Shown here piece by piece: positions 1 through 6,210 of a stretch of DNA of 7,616 bases; position 1 is the first letter of the stretch, and each line of letters begins with the position of its first letter. This DNA is from Flexistipes sp041694215 (GTDB lineage: Bacteria > Chrysiogenota > Deferribacteres > Deferribacterales > Flexistipitaceae): NCBI GenBank assembly GCA_041694215.1, contig JASMTO010000002.1, positions 1-7,616 of the forward strand. Reading direction: 5' to 3'. The translations under genes and the position numbers were made by a program. The notes below the pieces were generated by a model. It made no database searches and was not told where the DNA came from. It was given only the letters and a program-made list of their open reading frames with translations.

Positions 1-1143
1 CAATTGTGAAGAAATCTCTATTTTATCACCGGCAAATTTACCGGCCTTAATGCCTGTTTTGTGAAATTTTGCATTAAAACTGTAAGGTGCTTCCATAAAA
101 ATTATACCTTTTTTTTGGGAAAAAAAAGCATTTTGAAAATCGTAATCAAAGTAATTCTGAATCTCTCTTTTTATGTTTTCATCCCCTTTTATATTCTGCT
201 TCTCATCATTAAGCTTACCTTCTTTTTTCACTGCTGCCACAAAAAAGCCATCGTAAAAGCTTTTATCTTCTTTATTATCTGCATATGGAAAAACCCTCAT
301 AACAGAAGAATCTATCCCGGTATCCCCACTCAACCCATGAGACTGGTCATGATTAATTTTTAATAACGTCGCACTCTTCCTTTCTACCAGGAGTCTTTCA
401 ACAACATGCTCATTCTCTTCCACAGAAAAGGTACATGTGGAATACACAAGAATACCACCCGGAGCCAAAGCATCAAATGCAGCGACAATAAGCTCCTGCT
501 GAAGTTTTTGCATACGTTTGATTAAATCATAACCCCAGTTTCTTCTCACTTCATCATTTCTGAAAAATTTATTTTCATTACTGCAAGGAGCATCCAGCAG
601 GATTCCGTCAAATCGTTCCGGATAATATTTACCCACAATACGCCCATCAAAAGAAGTGGTTTTAACATTCCACGCACCATATTTCTCCAAATTAAAATGT
701 AACGATTTGAGTCGGGATTTGGATGCTTCGTTTGCAATGATGACACCTCTTCTATGAAGCATTTCACTAAGAGCAGTAGTCTTACCTCCAGGCGCAGCAC
801 ATAAATCAAGTATAACAGGATTTTTTTGCCCTCTCAAAAAATCATGCAAAATTTTCACAGGATACAATGAAGAAGGATTCTGGATATACAACCCCCCTGT
901 GAAAAAACTTATCGTATTGCTTACGGTATCACCTCTTAAGAGTCTGTAAACATTACCAAAACGTTCATCCTTACAGTAGCTTATACCTTGGACATCCAGC
1001 TCTTTTAGATAGTCAACCCCTCTAATGGTATTCAGTCTGAAATATTTATACGGGATTTTTTGGAGTGCAGAATAAAATGATGGAAACAGTTCTTTCAATA
1101 AACATTTGTATTTCTTTTCAAAAATATTTAAATTGTTATTCAT
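1..1143 (-). CDS. RsmF/NSUN-type RNA m5C methyltransferase (C-terminus cut by window edge)
   Basis: A 381-codon open frame starts at ATG 1143 and is still open at base 1, so the C-terminus is missing. It resembles SAM-dependent RNA cytosine-C5 methyltransferases of the NOL1/NOP2/Sun family, which modify rRNA or tRNA. The SAM-binding motif LDLCAAPGGKT is at residues 112-122. The two family cysteines are C187 in DAPCS (184-188) and C237 in STCTFS (235-240); by family knowledge the latter is the nucleophile and the former helps release product. RVFPY (283-287) and DGFFVA (298-303) mark the end of the catalytic domain. Only about 110 residues precede motif I and there is no room for a NusB-like domain, so RsmF or NSUN is more likely than RsmB. 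The residues after DAPCS are NEN rather than the usual Gly-Glu/Thr-Gly. No Shine-Dalgarno precedes the start. The exact substrate cannot be told from sequence. Confidence 0.9.
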   Translation of the reverse strand, partial: MNNNLNIFEKKYKCLLKELFPSFYSALQKIPYKYFRLNTIRGVDYLKELDVQGISYCKDERFGNVYRLLRGDTVSNTISFFTGGLYIQNPSSLYPVKILHDFLRGQKNPVILDLCAAPGGKTTALSEMLHRRGVIIANEASKSRLKSLHFNLEKYGAWNVKTTSFDGRIVGKYYPERFDGILLDAPCSNENKFFRNDEVRRNWGYDLIKRMQKLQQELIVAAFDALAPGGILVYSTCTFSVEENEHVVERLLVERKSATLLKINHDQSHGLSGDTGIDSSVMRVFPYADNKEDKSFYDGFFVAAVKKEGKLNDEKQNIKGDENIKREIQNYFDYDFQNAFFSQKKGIIFMEAPYSFNAKFHKTGIKAGKFAGDKIEISSQL

Positions 1144-1162
1144 AACCCAATAATATTATATT
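1133..1162 (+). promoter_or_regulatory. candidate hypF promoter overlapping the divergent one
   Basis: On the plus strand TTGTTA (1133-1138, 4 of 6) and TATATT (1157-1162, 5 of 6) are 18 bp apart. Transcription would begin near 1169 and give a leader of about 39 nt that includes the hypF ribosome binding site. Its -10 box shares bases with the minus-strand -10, so the two promoters could not both be occupied at once. In such AT-rich DNA chance matches are common. Confidence 0.35.
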
Positions 1163-1170
1163 GAATGGGT
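1145..1170. repeat. interrupted inverted repeat ACCCA-N16-TGGGT over both -10 boxes
   Basis: ACCCA (1145-1149) and TGGGT (1166-1170) are perfect inverted arms whose centres lie 21 bp apart, about two helical turns. They bracket the divergent -10 boxes, so a dimeric regulator site is possible. The arms are only 5 bp long. Confidence 0.25.
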
Positions 1171-1183
1171 AATAAATTGCAAA
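1155..1183 (-). promoter_or_regulatory. sigma-70-like promoter for the RNA methyltransferase gene
   Basis: On the minus strand a -35 box TTTGCA (1183-1178, 4 of 6) and a perfect -10 box TATAAT (1160-1155) are separated by 17 bp. The predicted transcription start is near 1147-1149, only about 4-6 nt before the ATG at 1143, which agrees with the missing Shine-Dalgarno. The prediction is by eye only. Confidence 0.5.
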
Positions 1184-1194
1184 TAAATTTTAGC

Positions 1195-1200
1195 AGGTGG
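1195..1200 (+). promoter_or_regulatory. ribosome binding site fixing the TTG start of hypF
   Basis: AGGTGG lies 7 nt before TTG at 1208. The family's N-terminal acylphosphatase strand (KYTFRVYVKG) begins directly after that codon, so TTG is the best start. Confidence 0.65.
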
Positions 1201-1207
1201 TAAGATA

Positions 1208-3454
1208 TTGTTAAAATATACGTTTAGAGTTTATGTAAAAGGAATTGTTCAGGGGGTGGGATTTAGACCTTTTATTTACAAACTGGCCAGTCTTTACAAG
1301 TTTAAAGGTTATGTGAATAATACGAAAAAAGGTGTTGAAATCCTGATTTCAGAATCAACACCTGAGGAAATAGAAAAATTCTGTGCAGACATTCATGAAC
1401 TTTCACCAGCAGGATCCTTAATACAAAGTATTTATTCAGTGCAAGAACATTACCAGTATTACAGCGATTTCAACATAATTAAATCCGATTATACAGAAGG
1501 TATCACTGCAATTCCGCCGGATCTATCCGTCTGTGACGATTGCCTTGGCGAAATAAACGACAAAAATAACCGTAGATACATGTATCCATTTACAAACTGT
1601 ACTAACTGTGGCCCCAGATATTCCATTATTACGAATATCCCCTATGACAGGGAAAATACAACCATGTCTGAGTTTATCATGTGCGAAAAATGCCTGCAAG
1701 AATTCAAAAATGTATTTGATAGACGATATCATGCACAGCCAACATGCTGCCCTGATTGCGGGCCTGTAGTTTTTAGTGACTATGATAAGAATCTTGATGC
1801 AATAAAAAAAACAGCAGCAATTGTAAACCATGGAGGCCTTGTGGCATTAAAAGGATTAGGTGGATACCACTTAATCTGTGATGCAACCAATGACTCAGCT
1901 GTGCAAAAATTAAGAGCTTTAAAAAAAAGAGCTTACAAACCGGTGGCGGTAATGGTTCTATCGGCAACAAAACTAAGAAAGTATCTGAAAAAACACAATA
2001 ACGAAGCTTTAAACATTATGGATTCACCCATTGCGCCTATAGTTATCAATGACTGGGGATTACTGCCTATATCCGGATACATAAATCCAACCGGCAGTAA
2101 GATTGGTATCATGAAAGCTTATACCCCCTTGCATTACATACTGTTCAAATTCTTAAAGACAGATTTTTTGGTTGCCACCAGTGGGAATAAAAGGGAGGAG
2201 CCTATATGTATAAACGAGACAGAGGCATTAACAAATCTCTCTGAATTTACTGAGAACTTTTTACATCACAACAGAAAGATCCATACACGTGTGGATGATT
2301 CTGTAGTTACTCTAATAGATAATAAAATATACACGTTAAGAAGAGCAAGGGGGCTTGCTCCAAAACCGGTGATTTTACCAAAACCAGCAAATCTGCAAAT
2401 AGCTGGCATGGGGGCACACCTGAAAAGTACTATAACCTTTGCTGCAGAAAAATACGCTTTTGTCAGCCAACACATAGGAGATCTGGATAACAGCAAATCC
2501 AGTGATTTCTACTGCGAAGTCTACGAAAAGATGAAAAAACTTTTTCATCTAGATCCACAAATACTGATAACCGATTATCACCCCGATTACTTTTCTTCAA
2601 AATTTGCCATCAATGAAAAGAAAAGCATTTATCCTGTTCAGCACCACATGGCTCACATGTATTCATGTATGGCTGAAAACGGGCTCACAGATAATGTGAT
2701 AGGTGTTATCATGGACGGAACAGGGCTGGGGGAAGACAATAATATCTGGGGGGGTGAATTCTTTTTACTCCAAGAAAAAATTACAAGAGAATACCATTTT
2801 AAAAACTATATTCAGCCGGGGATGGACTCAGCCGCCAAACACCCCTCCCGCATGCTGGCGGGATATTTTTACCAAATGGGGATACTAGAATCCCACCAAG
2901 AACTTTTACACACTGTTATTAGCAAAAAAGATACAGATATGATAAAACAGATAATTGACAAAGGCATTAACTGTATTCATACATCAAGTGCCGGTAGATT
3001 CTTTGAAGCAGTGGGAAGTCTTTTAACAGGCCACTCTACCAATGAATATGAAGGGTTCACCGCAATACTTTCAGAGAATCTGATAAAAGATTCTGATGGG
3101 AAAAATGTGTTTTATCAATACAATATAGCAGATAAGGAAATTGACTTCAGCAATATTTTAATTGGAATTTGTGACGACATATATTTGGGGATAGACAAAT
3201 CTATTATATCCAAAAAATTTCATGATAGCATTGCAAAAATGATCTGCGATACATGCAGATTAATAAGTCAAGCCTCTGAGTGCAAAAGAGTGATTCTCTC
3301 AGGAGGTGTTTTCCAAAATATGTATCTCCTGGAAAAAACAAAAAACATGCTAAACAGTATGAACTTCGAGGTTTTTACACACAAGGAAGTCCCGGCAAAT
3401 GACGGCGGCATATCATTAGGCCAGGTTTATAAATATATACTTAATCATTGCTAA
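1208..3454 (+). CDS. hypF: Carbamoyltransferase HypF, [NiFe]-hydrogenase maturation
   Basis: A 748-residue protein, the normal full length for HypF. The family uses carbamoyl phosphate and ATP to make carbamoyl-adenylate and passes the carbamoyl group to the C-terminal cysteine of HypE, the first step toward the cyanide ligands of the [NiFe] centre. It is cytosolic. Domains in order: acylphosphatase-like with VQGVGFRP (14-21); paired zinc fingers with CxxC at C109/C112, C131/C134, C159/C162 and C181/C184; a YrdC-like domain (about 195-385) with KGLGGYHL and ATSGN (323-327); and a Kae1-like domain with H479 and H483 in HHMAH, MDGTG (502-506), SGGVFQN (698-704) and NDGG (731-734). The usual third His of HHHAH is Met here, but the HxxxH pair is kept. 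The start is TTG with a good ribosome binding site. No other hyp gene lies in the window, so this hypF stands alone here. Its stop overlaps the convergent aminotransferase stop. Confidence 0.97.
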   Translation: MLKYTFRVYVKGIVQGVGFRPFIYKLASLYKFKGYVNNTKKGVEILISESTPEEIEKFCADIHELSPAGSLIQSIYSVQEHYQYYSDFNIIKSDYTEGITAIPPDLSVCDDCLGEINDKNNRRYMYPFTNCTNCGPRYSIITNIPYDRENTTMSEFIMCEKCLQEFKNVFDRRYHAQPTCCPDCGPVVFSDYDKNLDAIKKTAAIVNHGGLVALKGLGGYHLICDATNDSAVQKLRALKKRAYKPVAVMVLSATKLRKYLKKHNNEALNIMDSPIAPIVINDWGLLPISGYINPTGSKIGIMKAYTPLHYILFKFLKTDFLVATSGNKREEPICINETEALTNLSEFTENFLHHNRKIHTRVDDSVVTLIDNKIYTLRRARGLAPKPVILPKPANLQIAGMGAHLKSTITFAAEKYAFVSQHIGDLDNSKSSDFYCEVYEKMKKLFHLDPQILITDYHPDYFSSKFAINEKKSIYPVQHHMAHMYSCMAENGLTDNVIGVIMDGTGLGEDNNIWGGEFFLLQEKITREYHFKNYIQPGMDSAAKHPSRMLAGYFYQMGILESHQELLHTVISKKDTDMIKQIIDKGINCIHTSSAGRFFEAVGSLLTGHSTNEYEGFTAILSENLIKDSDGKNVFYQYNIADKEIDFSNILIGICDDIYLGIDKSIISKKFHDSIAKMICDTCRLISQASECKRVILSGGVFQNMYLLEKTKNMLNSMNFEVFTHKEVPANDGGISLGQVYKYILNHC

Positions 3455-4539
3455 ATACGCCTTTCAACCTTTTTCAACCAACCATCAGGTGCTTCGTATT
3501 TGCCTGTCTGAATCCCCGTATATGTTTCATAAATATATTTGGTAACCTCCCCAACTTCTCCCTTACCAACTGTCAGCGTCTCACCATCTTCCAGCAGATA
3601 TTGTCCAACAGCGGAAACAACAGCAGCTGTACCGAACCCCCCTGCTTCCACTATCTCACCTTCTCTAAGTCCGTCAATAAAAGAATCCAATTTTACTCGT
3701 TCCTGGATAACGTTAATCCCCAGCCGGTGGCTAAGCTCCATAACTGACTCTGAAGTGATAGAACGCAAAACGGTATCTGTAAACTCAGGAATAACAACAG
3801 TCCTGTTTTTTGTTACATGAAAATGATTCATTGAGCCTGCTTCATCTATATATGTATTTGTATGATCAAGATATAAAACCTGGCTGGCACCATTCTTATA
3901 TGCATATTCCCCTGCCTGCAAAGAAGCGGCATAATTGCCTGAAGCTTTTATATGCCCTGTCCCTCCTGGGACAGCTCTGTGAAATTTTTTGGTAATAAGC
4001 AGTTTTATAGGAGATTCAAAACCTTTGGGGTAATAAGGTCCGCTTGGGGAAAGGATAACGGAAAATATATATTTATTACTGGGAAAAACCCCTAGTGAAT
4101 CCTGTACACCAAAGAGAAAAGGTCTTATATATAACGACGCCCCCTCTTGCCGAGGAAACCACAGTCTGTCAGTATCTATTAGTGAGTGAACAGCCTCTGT
4201 CTGCATATCTTCAGGTATTTCCGGCATGCACAAAACTTTTGCCGATTTATTCATACGATCAGCATTTTTATCAAATCTAAAGGTATATATCTCCCCATCA
4301 TCATGCATAAAAGCCTTGCAACCCTCAAAAACAGACTGGGCATAGTGCAAGACTGTGGCTCCGGGGGAAATATGGAAATCAGAATATGGGATAATACGCG
4401 GATTTATCCATTCACCCTCTTCATATTCCATCACAAACATATGATCGGTACGTAGCTTGCCAAAAGGTAATGTATTTTCAGGTTTAAGTTCCGTATTTCT
4501 TCTCTCTGAGACAGGTTTTAAATCATAACGTATATTCAT
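3451..4539 (-). CDS. ilvE: Branched-chain amino acid aminotransferase
   Basis: A 362-residue class IV PLP-dependent aminotransferase of the longer BCAT form (about 350-365 residues, the type shared with eukaryotes). The family moves the amino group between glutamate and leucine, isoleucine or valine, the last step of their synthesis and first step of their breakdown. YIRPFLFG (137-144) includes the conserved R139. GGTGHIKASGNYAAS (192-206) carries the PLP lysine K198. EAGSMN (233-238) supplies the glutamate expected to contact the PLP ring nitrogen. GGFGTAAVV (300-308) is the cofactor phosphate loop; the CxxC redox switch of mammalian mitochondrial BCAT is absent. The ATG at 4539 has AAGGAG 8 nt upstream (4553-4548); an ATG at 4543-4541 is out of frame. 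A strong promoter lies at 4637-4609. No other ilv or leu genes are adjacent. The TAG stop overlaps the hypF stop, leaving no room for a terminator between the two genes. Confidence 0.95.
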   Translation of the reverse strand: MNIRYDLKPVSERRNTELKPENTLPFGKLRTDHMFVMEYEEGEWINPRIIPYSDFHISPGATVLHYAQSVFEGCKAFMHDDGEIYTFRFDKNADRMNKSAKVLCMPEIPEDMQTEAVHSLIDTDRLWFPRQEGASLYIRPFLFGVQDSLGVFPSNKYIFSVILSPSGPYYPKGFESPIKLLITKKFHRAVPGGTGHIKASGNYAASLQAGEYAYKNGASQVLYLDHTNTYIDEAGSMNHFHVTKNRTVVIPEFTDTVLRSITSESVMELSHRLGINVIQERVKLDSFIDGLREGEIVEAGGFGTAAVVSAVGQYLLEDGETLTVGKGEVGEVTKYIYETYTGIQTGKYEAPDGWLKKVERRI

Positions 4540-4608
4540 ACATAATACTCCTTAATTTGTTCTATATCTGCCAAAATCCCTTTTTATGCAATTTTTAATT
4601 GAAATTGA

Positions 4609-4637
4609 ATTCTATTTAGTAATACAAAAATTGTCAA
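4609..4637 (-). promoter_or_regulatory. sigma-70-like promoter for ilvE
   Basis: A perfect -35 box TTGACA (4637-4632) is followed after 17 bp by TAGAAT (4614-4609, 5 of 6 to TATAAT). Transcription should begin near 4602 and give a leader of about 60 nt with AAGGAG near its end. This is the best promoter match in the window. The leader shows no clear attenuator or riboswitch; only a weak CAATT/AATTG stem is visible near its 5' end. Confidence 0.65.
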
Positions 4638-4668
4638 GTAATTCTATGCTCTGGCGTCACCCCAAAAT

Positions 4669-4681
4669 TAACGTATCGTTA
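4669..4681. repeat. short palindrome TAACG-TAT-CGTTA
   Basis: A perfect 5-bp inverted repeat with a 3-bp centre sits just inside the left terminal repeat and is followed by GTTAAC. It may be a subterminal protein-binding site of the element or a chance palindrome. Confidence 0.3.
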
Positions 4682-4740
4682 GTTAACACAATGCTAATTT
4701 CAATATAATTTGCACAAATAAAGCAGCCGATCTTGTTTTG

Positions 4741-4777
4741 GCCTTGTTCCTTAAGCCTTGGTCCTGTAAACTGTAAA
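4741..4777. repeat. two adjacent short direct duplications
   Basis: GCCTTGTTCCT (4741-4751) recurs as GCCTTGGTCCT (4755-4765), 10 of 11 identical at a 14-bp period. It is followed by a head-to-tail duplication of CTGTAAA (4764-4770 and 4771-4777). They look like small slippage duplications inside the non-coding element. Confidence 0.55.
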
Positions 4778-4812
4778 ACGACATTGCCATCTTTACCTTT
4801 GCCTTCACCTCT

Positions 4813-4868
4813 ACCTCACTATCTCACTTTTTCACTTCTTCACTTTCTCCCTTCTCAGCTATTTCCCT
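4813..4868. repeat. degenerate 8-bp tandem repeat, consensus WYYTCACT
   Basis: Read in eights from 4813, seven units follow: ACCTCACT, ATCTCACT, TTTTCACT, TCTTCACT, TTCTCCCT, TCTCAGCT, ATTTCCCT. The first four share TCACT exactly, the last three drift, and all end in CT. It lies in a longer pyrimidine-rich stretch (about 4784-4868). The units are too short and unspaced to be CRISPR, and no protein reading is convincing. Confidence 0.6.
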
Positions 4869-4917
4869 GTTAAATTGGCAAAAATATAAAAAAAGGATGA
4901 CGCCAGCGCCTTCAGTA

Positions 4918-4946
4918 TTGTTAATTCAAAAAAAAACATTTAAAAT
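4918..4946 (+). promoter_or_regulatory. candidate promoter for the diguanylate cyclase gene
   Basis: TTGTTA (4918-4923, 4 of 6) and TAAAAT (4941-4946, 5 of 6) are separated by 17 bp, giving a start near 4953 and a short leader. A perfect TATAAT at 4952-4957 is also present but lacks a -35 box at the right distance and would leave almost no leader before the ribosome binding site. Confidence 0.35.
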
Positions 4947-4970
4947 AAAAATATAATCCAAAGGGGCTTT

Positions 4971-5969
4971 ATGAATACATTTAAAAATAATTTAAGGCTT
5001 GTCATCAACATTAATTACATAGCATTTATTGTATATATTTTTCATTCCCTTTTTCTATATGATTATGGAAAAAACACATTTTTTGTTATAATATCAATTG
5101 CCTTTATTGCTATAGTTATATCAGCCAAGCATCTTTTGCATAATTATGAAAAAAAATCGTTAGCGATACATATTTATCTGCTACTGTTTTACATTTACAT
5201 ATTTTTAGGTTTGATTGTTAATAACCAGCTTGTCATGCCTTTTCTTTTTCTGCTCATTATGTCATTTTTTACTCTCTGTTTTCTTCTGGAACCGGGAAAA
5301 ATATACATGATTTCAGTATCTTCTGTAGCCGCCATTATACTTATACATTTCTTCATCATAAAGTTTGAATATTTTCCTACTATACTGGTAATTATTGCAT
5401 CCAGTATTTATGTCTCAGTATACTTTAAATATATCGTAAAATTGTTTTATGAAAAAATGGAAGAGCTCTCCACTACCGATGATTTCACTGGTTTACTCAA
5501 TCAGAAAGGTTTCTTTAAAAAATTGGAGGAAGAGTATTACCGATCTGTGCGATATAATAAAAACTTCACATTAATCATGCTTGATTCAGACGACCTCAAA
5601 CGTATAAATGACAACTATGGTCACAAATACGGAAGCATGGTAATAAAAATGATAGGGGATATTATAAGTAGCAACATCAGAAGAACAGATTTCTCATGCA
5701 GATACGGCGGGGATGAGTTTATGATTTGTCTGGTTGAAACCCCGGGAGATATAGGTGTGGAAATTGCTGACAGACTTCGCTCTACTATTGAAATCAACTC
5801 TCTCTTTACTGACAAGGGAAAAGACTTTAAAATAACGGTAAGCGTTGGTGTTGCTGTATATCCGGACAGCGGGGAAAGATTGTTTGATATAATTGACAAA
5901 GCTGACAGAGCATTATATCTTGCTAAAGAAAGTGGGAAAAACAACGTAAGACTATTGCTTAAAAATTAA
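4971..5969 (+). CDS. Membrane-anchored diguanylate cyclase (GGDEF)
   Basis: A 332-residue protein expected to make cyclic di-GMP from two GTP at the inner face of the membrane. The N-terminal half has about six hydrophobic segments (roughly 12-30, 36-52, 63-83, 87-106, 111-130, 135-156), a sensor region I cannot assign to a named family. A short linker leads to the GGDEF domain from about residue 167: TTDDFTGLLN (168-177), the GTP/metal loop LDSDDLKRINDNYGH (204-218), RYGGDEF (244-250) and the late SVGVAVYP (291-298). The active signature is intact. RRTD (237-240) sits exactly five residues before GGDEF, the classical inhibitory I-site, so feedback inhibition by c-di-GMP is likely. There is no EAL, PAS or receiver domain. 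The ATG at 4971 follows AAGGGG (4961-4966) with a short 4-nt spacer. It has no operon partner. The ligand sensed is unknown. Confidence 0.92.
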   Translation: MNTFKNNLRLVININYIAFIVYIFHSLFLYDYGKNTFFVIISIAFIAIVISAKHLLHNYEKKSLAIHIYLLLFYIYIFLGLIVNNQLVMPFLFLLIMSFFTLCFLLEPGKIYMISVSSVAAIILIHFFIIKFEYFPTILVIIASSIYVSVYFKYIVKLFYEKMEELSTTDDFTGLLNQKGFFKKLEEEYYRSVRYNKNFTLIMLDSDDLKRINDNYGHKYGSMVIKMIGDIISSNIRRTDFSCRYGGDEFMICLVETPGDIGVEIADRLRSTIEINSLFTDKGKDFKITVSVGVAVYPDSGERLFDIIDKADRALYLAKESGKNNVRLLLKN

Positions 5970-6036
5970 TCAAGATATTTTAGATATCAAATCTACGGAA
6001 TTTTTCAGGAATGTGCAATGATTATTCAACACGTTT

Positions 6037-6067
6037 TTAACAATAATTGTGGATTTTTTATTACAAT
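6037..6067 (+). promoter_or_regulatory. weak candidate promoter for the AMMECR1 gene
   Basis: TTAACA (6037-6042, 5 of 6) and TACAAT (6062-6067, 5 of 6) are separated by 19 bp, longer than ideal. Transcription would begin near 6074, placing the TTTGCGTAA repeats just downstream and giving a leader of about 135 nt. Confidence 0.3.
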
Positions 6068-6078
6068 AGAGAAAAAAC

Positions 6079-6103
6079 TTTGCGTAACAATGGGTTTGCG
6101 TAA
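6079..6103. repeat. direct repeat TTTGCGTAA x2
   Basis: TTTGCGTAA occurs at 6079-6087 and 6095-6103, identical over 9 bp with a 16-bp period. It is immediately downstream of the predicted AMMECR1 start of transcription, where a repressor site could act. It could also be chance. Confidence 0.5.
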
Positions 6104-6199
6104 AGCGCTGTTAGAATTAAATAAAATTGCTATTGACACTTTTTGCGGCTAACGACAAAGGTTTCACGAGAAAAAAAAGTAAACAACTTTTCCACAACA

Positions 6200-6206
6200 A
6201 AGGAGG
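6200..6206 (+). promoter_or_regulatory. strong ribosome binding site that fixes the AMMECR1 start
   Basis: AAGGAGG lies 4 nt before ATG 6211. The same frame is open from a TTG at 6127, but those 28 extra codons have no ribosome binding site and no family similarity, so ATG 6211 is preferred. Confidence 0.85.
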
Positions 6207-6210
6207 TAAA

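Larger units (their letters stand above)
4648..4909. mobile_element. possible MITE-like or foldback element with imperfect terminal inverted repeats
   Basis: Bases 4648-4662 (GCTCTGGCGTCACCC) and 4895-4909 (GGATGACGCCAGCGC) are inverted repeats matching at 13 of 15 positions, with a perfect 9-bp core (CTGGCGTCA at 4651-4659, TGACGCCAG at 4898-4906). An inner pair, TGCTAATTT (4692-4700) and AAATTGGCA (4872-4880), matches 8 of 9 inverted. The span is about 262 bp with no credible ORF, as expected for a non-autonomous element. TAATTC occurs outside both ends (4639-4644 and 4922-4927), but at unequal distances, so a target duplication is doubtful. Alternatively the arms are paired regulator sites, since each lies 8-10 bp upstream of a predicted -35 box. 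Confidence 0.4.
5970..6210. other. non-coding gap between diguanylate cyclase and AMMECR1 genes
   Basis: This 241-bp AT-rich gap contains a weak hairpin GATAT-TTTAG-ATATC (5974-5988) without a T-tract, too weak to call a terminator; a palindrome ACAATAATTGT (6040-6050); a candidate promoter (6037-6067); a direct-repeat pair (6079-6103); and the AMMECR1 ribosome binding site. A TTGACA at 6133-6138 has no matching -10 box. A 20-codon frame (6090-6152) lacks a ribosome binding site and is not called. Confidence 0.5.

Noticed and set aside
29..44. Near-palindrome CCGGCAAATTTACCGG
   Set aside because: It lies inside the RNA methyltransferase coding sequence (KAGKFAG) and has no T-tract, so it is probably codon-driven chance.
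61..363. A 100-codon plus-strand frame rich in hydrophobic residues
   Set aside because: It lies antisense to the well-supported RNA methyltransferase frame, has no ribosome binding site and resembles no family.
4784..4868. Pyrimidine-rich repeats as a CRISPR array
   Set aside because: The units are 8 bp, directly adjacent and degenerate, with no spacers and no cas genes.
5621..5944. A 107-codon minus-strand frame
   Set aside because: It is a shadow of the conserved GGDEF domain on the plus strand.
5974..5988. Hairpin GATAT-TTTAG-ATATC after the diguanylate cyclase gene
   Set aside because: The stem is 5 bp and nearly all A-T, with no following T-tract, so it is not a convincing terminator.
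6133..6138. A perfect TTGACA as a -35 box for AMMECR1
   Set aside because: Nothing resembling a -10 box occurs 16-18 bp downstream.
6134..6146. A sigma-54-like sequence TGACAC...TTGC before AMMECR1
   Set aside because: The -24 and -12 parts are about 2 bp too close and the GG of the -24 element is missing.
6090..6152. A 20-codon frame (begins MGLRKALLEL)
   Set aside because: There is no ribosome binding site, it overlaps the direct repeats and nothing supports translation.
6085..6156. TAAC/GTTA pairs that recall an integron attC site
   Set aside because: The arms are only 5 bp, the spacing is irregular, there is no paired L-box structure, and no integrase or cassette array is present.
6127..6210. 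An upstream TTG start that would add 28 residues to AMMECR1
   Set aside because: There is no ribosome binding site there, while a near-perfect one precedes ATG 6211; the extra residues do not match the family.
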